Shown one piece after another: positions 1-3,061 of a stretch of 5,931 bases of DNA. The position numbers and the translations under genes were made by a program. The notes under the pieces are model-generated. The model saw only the letters and a program-made list of their open reading frames with translations. It did no database searches and was not told the DNA's origin. This DNA comes from Synergistaceae bacterium (GTDB lineage: Bacteria > Synergistota > Synergistia > Synergistales > Aminobacteriaceae), in NCBI GenBank assembly GCA_017447325.1, contig JAFSNU010000262.1:1-5931 (forward strand), read 5' to 3'. Positions within the stretch are counted from its first letter, which is position 1. Each line of letters starts with the position of its first letter.

Positions 1-1613
1 AAATTTAAAGACTCGTCCGTGCTTGCGCGTAAAGTCTGAGCGGCTTTAAATTTCACGCTGCCGCGCTTGGGCAGAGGCTCGTCCTTCTTAACTAAATAAA
101 CAAGATTTTCCGCGCCGCCTAATTTATTTAAAGCAGTTATAGATATAGAATGCGACGCCGGTATCGCTCCGACCGCCGCAAGAGTTTTAGTGATTTTAAT
201 TTTATTTAAAGCTATATCAATTTTGCGGCCAAGATTATCGTATATATTAACAGTAAAAGTATTTTCAGGCTGTTTAGAATTAAGCGGCAGCTCGATAATT
301 TTTCCGTCTGTTAAATCAAATCGTCCGAGCGTCCAGCCCGTGTCGTCGCTCGTGATTTCAATCTGCAAATTTTCAGCCGCACTCACATGACACACAACCC
401 GCGCCTTGTCGCCCGTAACTCTTGCCTCGTATCTGAAATTTAAATCTTTTAATATATTTATGTCAGACGTTAAAGCTTTGCGGTTATGATCCTCGCTGTC
501 CCAGTCTATAGACTCAGCAAAGATGCTCGCGCCCTCAGCAACTGCCGTCATAGCATTTACGCCCGTATCAGCCTGAACTGCAAGCTCGCTCGAGACTTTA
601 TCGCGCAGATAATTATAATTAGTCGGACCGCCTATAAATACAAGACGCTCAACGTCGCTTGACGTAACCCCGGCCTTCTTCATCACGGCTCTCGTTATCT
701 CGATAGTCTCGTCAAGCATTTCGTCAATTAAATTATTTAAAACTTTGCAAGTGAGCGGCACGTCCAAATAAATTTCCTCGCCGTCCAAGTCCAGACAGTC
801 TAAATCATCGGCCTGAATTAACGCGCTGTCTTGAGAATTTTTCAACGATAATTCTATTTTTGCCTGCTCGATTGCGAACATCGCTGCGCTGCGAAGCTTC
901 GCATAATTTTTATCAGCCATAAAGTCATCAGGCAAATTAAAATTTTCCTCAAGCCATGGCCGGACGATATTATCAAAAATTTTTCTGTCCCAGTCTCTTC
1001 CGCCGCACATCTCTTTTCCGTCTTCAGCTAATAAATTTACTTTGCCGTTCACGCTCTCCGCAACAGAGACGTCGAACGTTCCGCCGCCCAAGTCATAAAT
1101 TACAAATACGCCGCTTAAATTTTTATTGCTGCGCATTACGCTCATGACTGCCGCAACAGGCTCTTGCATAAGTGCAGCCCGTGCGATGCCGGCCATCTTC
1201 GCCGCCTCGAGCGTCGCCTGTTTCTTAACTTGATTAAACGCCGCCGGAACTGTAATTACCGTCGCAGTCTCGGAATCATTGCGTATCTCTTCAGGAAGAT
1301 AGCTGTATAAAATTTTCAAAATCTCCGCGCTGCACTCCTCAGGGCTTAAAGATATTCCCGAGTCCTTAAAGTCAAACCGTGCGCTTGTGCCGATTGCGCG
1401 TTTAAAGAGCGAGGCCGAGTTGTCTTTATCATGCGAGGCTTGATTATAAGCTCTGTAGCCGTAGCTTTTATTTCCGCGCTTGTTAATATAAATAGCTGAA
1501 GAAGTCACGTCGTTCTGCTCGGGACTTTTGTAAATTTTTGGAGCGTTCACGCCGTCATACGAGCATATCGCGCTGTTGGTCGTGCCTAAGTCAATGCCGA
1601 TATAATATTTCAT
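1..1613 (-). CDS. Atypical Hsp70-family (DnaK-like) ATPase, 3' end cut by window edge
   Basis: This is an Hsp70-type chaperone ATPase, presumably cytoplasmic; 537 codons are visible and the frame is open to the left edge. The ATP-binding fold is clear: phosphate-1 loop GIDLGTTNS (residues 6-14), a KRAIG segment like DnaK's catalytic-lysine region, VITVPAAFN, QEPVAA (Glu151), phosphate-2 DLGGGTFD (174-181), and adenosine motif GGPTNYNYLRD starting at 328. The nucleotide domain ends near residue 368. DnaK's hydrophobic interdomain linker (DVTPLSLG-like) is absent. In its place is a beta-rich segment of about 100 residues (roughly 380-480), followed by what resembles a beta substrate-binding domain (from about 485, with KKDEPLPKRG). 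It is therefore a divergent paralogue, not housekeeping dnaK. The ATG at 1613 is the only plausible start, yet its nearest Shine-Dalgarno-like AAAGG is 18 nt away. It is divergent from the Rpn gene. Its client and any defence role are unknown. Confidence 0.93.
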   Translation of the reverse strand, partial: MKYYIGIDLGTTNSAICSYDGVNAPKIYKSPEQNDVTSSAIYINKRGNKSYGYRAYNQASHDKDNSASLFKRAIGTSARFDFKDSGISLSPEECSAEILKILYSYLPEEIRNDSETATVITVPAAFNQVKKQATLEAAKMAGIARAALMQEPVAAVMSVMRSNKNLSGVFVIYDLGGGTFDVSVAESVNGKVNLLAEDGKEMCGGRDWDRKIFDNIVRPWLEENFNLPDDFMADKNYAKLRSAAMFAIEQAKIELSLKNSQDSALIQADDLDCLDLDGEEIYLDVPLTCKVLNNLIDEMLDETIEITRAVMKKAGVTSSDVERLVFIGGPTNYNYLRDKVSSELAVQADTGVNAMTAVAEGASIFAESIDWDSEDHNRKALTSDINILKDLNFRYEARVTGDKARVVCHVSAAENLQIEITSDDTGWTLGRFDLTDGKIIELPLNSKQPENTFTVNIYDNLGRKIDIALNKIKITKTLAAVGAIPASHSISITALNKLGGAENLVYLVKKDEPLPKRGSVKFKAAQTLRASTDESLN

Positions 1614-1725
1614 GCTTGCTTTAACGCCTGGCCTTTCGATTAAATAAATAAATTATAATTTTAATTATATTTTAAATTTTAAATTTATATTTAGTATAAT
1701 TTAAATAAAGCGGGGTGATTTTAAT
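1614..1725. promoter_or_regulatory. Divergent AT-rich promoter region between Hsp70 and Rpn genes
   Basis: This 112-bp gap must serve both the leftward Hsp70 gene and the rightward Rpn gene. Rightward, a perfect TATAAT (1695-1700) sits about 18 bp after a weak -35-like TTTAAA (1671-1676). The ribosome binding site GGGGTGA (1712-1718) lies 7 nt before the TTG start at 1726. Leftward, TATAAT hexamers read on the minus strand at 1669-1664 and 1657-1652, and the leader carries TCGAAAGG (1639-1632). The core is almost pure A/T, so individual promoter boxes are guesses; the 1695 box is the best. Most of the region belongs to the direct repeat listed separately. Confidence 0.55.
1618..1693 (+). repeat. 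76-bp direct repeat, copy A (second copy at 2963-3038)
   Basis: Copy A matches 2963-3038 in the same orientation, offset by 1345 bp. The left 22 bp, up to CCTTTCGA, differ at about four positions. The AT-rich remainder matches throughout except for small indels: copy A has one fewer AAAT unit, one extra T, and three extra bases in a T/A run. Copy A begins 4 bp upstream of the Hsp70 ATG and ends just before the TATAAT assigned to the Rpn gene. The pair brackets the Rpn cassette exactly. It could be a target duplication, a recombination scar, or two members of a genome-wide intergenic repeat. Confidence 0.85.
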
Positions 1726-2640
1726 TTGGCTTTGATCAACGAAGAGCATAAAGACAGAGTATTTAAATTTATATTCGGAAATCCTGATAATAAAGAATGG
1801 ACTTTAAATTTATATAACGCTGTGAACGGATCGGATTATAAAAATCCTGATGATATAGAGTTCAACACTATTGAAAATGCTGTATATCTTGGGATGAAAA
1901 ATGACGTGTCTTTTATCATCATGAGCGAAATAAATTTATGGGAGCATCAGAGCAGCTATAATCCTAATATGCCCATGAGATTTTTTATTTACGCCGCTAA
2001 ACTTTACGAAAAATATATAGCCGGCAGCGAGTATTATCAATACAGCGGCTCGCTGCAATCTGCTCCGAGACCTAAGTGCGTATGTTTTTATAACGGGACA
2101 GCAAGGCAGCCTGATATTAAAGTTTTAAAACTCAGCGATGCGTTTGGAGGCGAGGCCGATATTGAAGTAAAAGTAACGATGCTTAATATTAATTACGGCA
2201 GAAATAAAATATTAATGGAAGCGTGCCGTCCGCTGAATGAATATGCGTGGCTTGTTGATGCTGTCAGGCGGCATCAAAAGACAAAGAAAAATTTGGAAGC
2301 GGCGGTTGATGCAGCTATAGCTGAAATGCCGGATGATTTTTCGATTAAGAATTTTTTATTATTAAATAAGGCAGAGGTGAAGGGAATGTTTTTAACAGAA
2401 TATGATCAGGAAAAAGTTTTGGAACAGGAACGCCGCGACAGCGAAAGACGAGGCGAGAAAAGAGGCTTTAATAAAGGACTTAATCAAGGACTTGACCAAG
2501 GACTTAACCAAGCTCACGAACAGACGGCAAAAACTATGCTTAAGAAAGGCGAGCCTCTGGGAAAAATTGCTGAATACAGTTGCCTTGCGGAGGACGTTAT
2601 TCGTGCGCTTGCCGAAAAAATCGGCGTCGCTATCGCATAA
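1726..2640 (+). CDS. rpn: Rpn-family PD-(D/E)XK nuclease, full-length toxin form (RpnL)
   Basis: This 304-residue protein has the layout of recombination-promoting nucleases, often annotated as PD-(D/E)XK nuclease-family putative transposases. The N-terminal block has the family-typical hydrophobic, Lys/Asn-rich start. The likely catalytic residues are Asp60 (KNDVSF) and Glu73-x-Gln75 (LWEHQSS), followed by the conserved NPNMPMRF. A Lys/Arg/Glu-rich helix (about 230-246) leads into four-residue repeats (247-262) and a small helical C-terminal domain. The TTG start is chosen because GGGGTGA lies 7 nt upstream and an in-frame TAA (1702-1704) blocks any extension. Family knowledge: Rpn nucleases cut DNA, are toxic when unrestrained and can defend against phage; the separately translated C-terminus inhibits them. 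The gene contains that internal start (2386), and a second copy of the C-terminal module follows 39 nt after its stop. It is not a true transposase: no terminal inverted repeats or DDE core are seen. Confidence 0.9.
   Translation: MALINEEHKDRVFKFIFGNPDNKEWTLNLYNAVNGSDYKNPDDIEFNTIENAVYLGMKNDVSFIIMSEINLWEHQSSYNPNMPMRFFIYAAKLYEKYIAGSEYYQYSGSLQSAPRPKCVCFYNGTARQPDIKVLKLSDAFGGEADIEVKVTMLNINYGRNKILMEACRPLNEYAWLVDAVRRHQKTKKNLEAAVDAAIAEMPDDFSIKNFLLLNKAEVKGMFLTEYDQEKVLEQERRDSERRGEKRGFNKGLNQGLDQGLNQAHEQTAKTMLKKGEPLGKIAEYSCLAEDVIRALAEKIGVAIA
2374..2380 (+). promoter_or_regulatory. Internal ribosome binding site for intragenic RpnS
   Basis: GAGGTGA, a seven-base match to the anti-16S consensus, sits 5 nt before the in-frame ATG at 2386. 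It is a stronger site than the one serving the full-length gene, which also has a TTG start. A TATTAT (2357-2362) placed just upstream could act as a -10 box for an internal promoter with a leader of about 17 nt, but no convincing -35 accompanies it. Confidence 0.75.
2386..2640 (+). CDS. rpnS: Intragenic RpnS: separately translated C-terminal antitoxin of Rpn
   Basis: The same reading frame as the nuclease restarts at Met221 (MFLTEYDQEK) and would give an 84-residue protein identical to the toxin's C-terminus. Evidence for real initiation is the GAGGTGA site 5 nt upstream of an ATG, and an independently kept duplicate that preserves exactly this site and start. The protein has a charged helix rich in Glu/Arg, four 4-residue repeats (GFNK, GLNQ, GLDQ, GLNQ), then a compact helical tail (KTML...GEPLGKIAEYSCLAEDVI). 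Family knowledge: in published Rpn systems the short C-terminal product dimerises with and blocks the full-length nuclease, and the number of four-residue repeats varies between strains. That this copy inhibits this nuclease is inferred. It overlaps the full-length gene completely. Confidence 0.75.
   Translation: MFLTEYDQEKVLEQERRDSERRGEKRGFNKGLNQGLDQGLNQAHEQTAKTMLKKGEPLGKIAEYSCLAEDVIRALAEKIGVAIA
2464..2511 (+). repeat. Four 12-bp in-frame repeats encoding G-x-x-(K/Q) units
   Basis: Four consecutive 12-bp units encode GFNK, GLNQ, GLDQ and GLNQ (residues 247-262), followed by a degenerate AHEQ unit. The last three units share GGACTT...CAA at DNA level with third-base changes. The downstream copy has only two units (GFTK, GFDQ; 2758-2781) before its AREQ. 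Expansion or contraction by 12 bp keeps the frame, so the repeat number can change without breaking either product. Confidence 0.88.
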
Positions 2641-2667
2641 ATTTACTTTTGCTTGATTTATAAGGCA

Positions 2668-2674
2668 GAGGTGA
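2668..2674 (+). promoter_or_regulatory. Ribosome binding site of the stand-alone RpnS-like gene
   Basis: GAGGTGA with the same 5-nt spacer (AGGGA) before the ATG at 2680, identical to the intragenic site. It decides the start: the upstream in-frame TTG (2653) has no such site, and the in-frame GTG at 2671 overlaps the site itself. Confidence 0.8.
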
Positions 2675-2679
2675 AGGGA

Positions 2680-2910
2680 ATGTTTTTAACAGAATATGAT
2701 CAAGAGAAAGTTTTAGAGCAGGAGCGGCGCGATAGCGAGAGGCGAGGCGAAAGAAGAGGCTTTACTAAAGGTTTTGATCAAGCTCGCGAACAGACGGCAA
2801 AAACTATGCTTATGGACGGTAAACCTCTTGGAGAAATTATTAAATACAGCTGCCTTGCAGAGGATGTTATTCGCGGAATTGCTGAGAAGATTGGCGCGGC
2901 AATCGCGTAA
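2680..2910 (+). CDS. Stand-alone RpnS-like protein, duplicated Rpn C-terminal module
   Basis: This 76-residue protein (MFLTEYDQEK...) has no nuclease domain. Aligned with the intragenic RpnS, about 62 of 76 residues are identical; about 14 codons change the residue, about 23 change silently, and 8 residues are missing as two whole repeat units. The many silent changes argue that selection has kept it as protein, and it is not a decaying scar. The tail (GKPLGEIIKYSCLAEDVI) and charged helix are preserved, with changes such as Lys to Met, Lys to Asp and Glu to Lys concentrated after the repeats. It starts 39 nt after the nuclease stop and is probably co-transcribed. By family analogy it could be a second antitoxin, an antitoxin for a different Rpn, or a partner that forms mixed dimers with the first. 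The start could also be TTG 2653 (85 residues), but the ribosome binding site favours 2680. Confidence 0.82.
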   Translation: MFLTEYDQEKVLEQERRDSERRGERRGFTKGFDQAREQTAKTMLMDGKPLGEIIKYSCLAEDVIRGIAEKIGAAIA

Positions 2911-2927
2911 ATTTATATTAACTTAAT

Positions 2928-2954
2928 TTATCATGATAAGCTGTTGAGCAACAG
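2928..2954 (+). other. Two adjacent palindromes after the Rpn cassette, possible weak terminator
   Basis: TTATCATGATAA (2928-2939) is a perfect 12-bp palindrome. CTGTTGAGCAACAG (2941-2954) is a second inverted repeat (5-bp stem, GAGC loop). They lie 17-44 nt after the stop of the RpnS-like gene. No run of T follows the second hairpin, so it is not a textbook intrinsic terminator; it could still slow transcription, bind a dimeric regulator, or mark a recombination end 8 bp before repeat copy B. Confidence 0.35.
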
Positions 2955-2962
2955 AACGGACA

Positions 2963-3038
2963 GATTTGACGCCCAGCCTTTCGATTAAATAAATAAATAA
3001 ATTATAATTTAATTATATTTTAAATTAATTTATATTTA
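2963..3038 (+). repeat. 76-bp direct repeat, copy B (first copy at 1618-1693)
   Basis: This is the right-hand copy of the repeat described at 1618-1693. Its left part (2963-2984) resembles the Hsp70 leader, yet no gene reads leftward from it, so it looks like an orphaned half of a divergent promoter region. Copy B contains one extra AAAT unit in its microsatellite-like tract. Its right end leads straight into the Type ISP leader. Confidence 0.85.
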
Positions 3039-3049
3039 AACTCGAAAGG
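2977..3049. repeat. Inverted repeat CCTTTCGA / TCGAAAGG around an AT-rich core
   Basis: CCTTTCGA (2977-2984) and TCGAAAGG (3042-3049) are perfect 8-bp inverted arms, loosely extended inward by TTAAAT-type sequence and enclosing an A/T-only core. The right arm contains the AAAGGA likely to be the ribosome binding site of the Type ISP gene. In copy A the left arm (1632-1639) lies in the Hsp70 leader, and the right arm is absent. The symmetry fits a divergent promoter with matching leaders; chance is possible. Confidence 0.5.
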
Positions 3050-3061
3050 AAGAATTTTTGA
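3003..3061 (+). promoter_or_regulatory. Promoter and leader of the Type ISP gene
   Basis: Candidate -10 boxes are TATAAT (3003-3008) and TATATT (3031-3036), both within A/T-only sequence where the -35 cannot be fixed. AAAGGA (3045-3050) is 11 nt before the TTG at 3062, a long but usable spacing. An in-frame TGA (3059-3061) directly precedes the TTG. Whether the Rpn operon reads through into this gene depends on the weak palindromes at 2928-2954. Confidence 0.45.

Larger units (their letters stand above)
2366..2659 (+). repeat. Tandem duplication unit 1: RBS, C-terminal module and spacer
   Basis: This 294-bp unit is followed directly by a related unit at 2660-2931. The first 43 bp (2366-2408) are identical to 2660-2702. 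The following coding part is diverged but alignable, and the 24 bp from the stop codon onward also match (19 of 24). Unit 2 is 24 bp shorter because it lacks two 12-bp protein-repeat units. The duplication boundary lies just upstream of the Shine-Dalgarno, so the copied segment is a complete translation unit and not a random piece of the nuclease gene. Confidence 0.88.
2660..2931 (+). repeat. Tandem duplication unit 2: RBS, stand-alone module and spacer
   Basis: This is the second unit of the tandem pair described at 2366-2659. It carries the whole translation unit of the free-standing RpnS-like gene and ends in a spacer matching that after the full-length gene's stop. The similarity stops near 2931, inside a palindrome. 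Confidence 0.85.

Noticed and set aside
190..390. Open plus-strand frame of 66 codons inside the Hsp70 gene
   Set aside because: It lies antisense to a clear Hsp70 coding region, has no ribosome binding site, and its composition mirrors the opposite strand.
956..1147. Open plus-strand frame of 63 codons inside the Hsp70 gene
   Set aside because: It is antisense to the segment that includes the DLGGGTFD motif; Arg/Ser/Leu-rich, with no recognisable features.
1726..2640. Rpn gene as an insertion sequence transposase
   Set aside because: Family members are often labelled putative transposase, but the core is PD-(D/E)XK. The flanking repeats are direct, lie in intergenic DNA, and show no terminal inverted repeats.
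2402..2656. Plus-strand frame of 84 codons overlapping the Rpn 3' end
   Set aside because: It is a shifted-frame shadow of the Rpn C-terminus, and its DLTK-type repeats are only the 12-bp units read out of frame. The duplicate preserves the Rpn frame, not this one.
2653..2682. TTG at 2653 as start of the stand-alone RpnS-like gene
   Set aside because: No ribosome binding site precedes it, and the GAGGTGA before ATG 2680 would fall inside the coding sequence. The copied unit is organised around the ATG.
2653..2910. Second C-terminal copy as a dead pseudogene fragment
   Set aside because: Its frame is intact, length changes are whole 12-bp units, silent changes outnumber replacements, and it has its own strong start.
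2985..3001. AAAT microsatellite as a phase-variation switch
   Set aside because: Only about four units, with three in copy A, and not inside a coding frame. A promoter-spacing effect is conceivable but nothing supports it beyond the one-unit difference.
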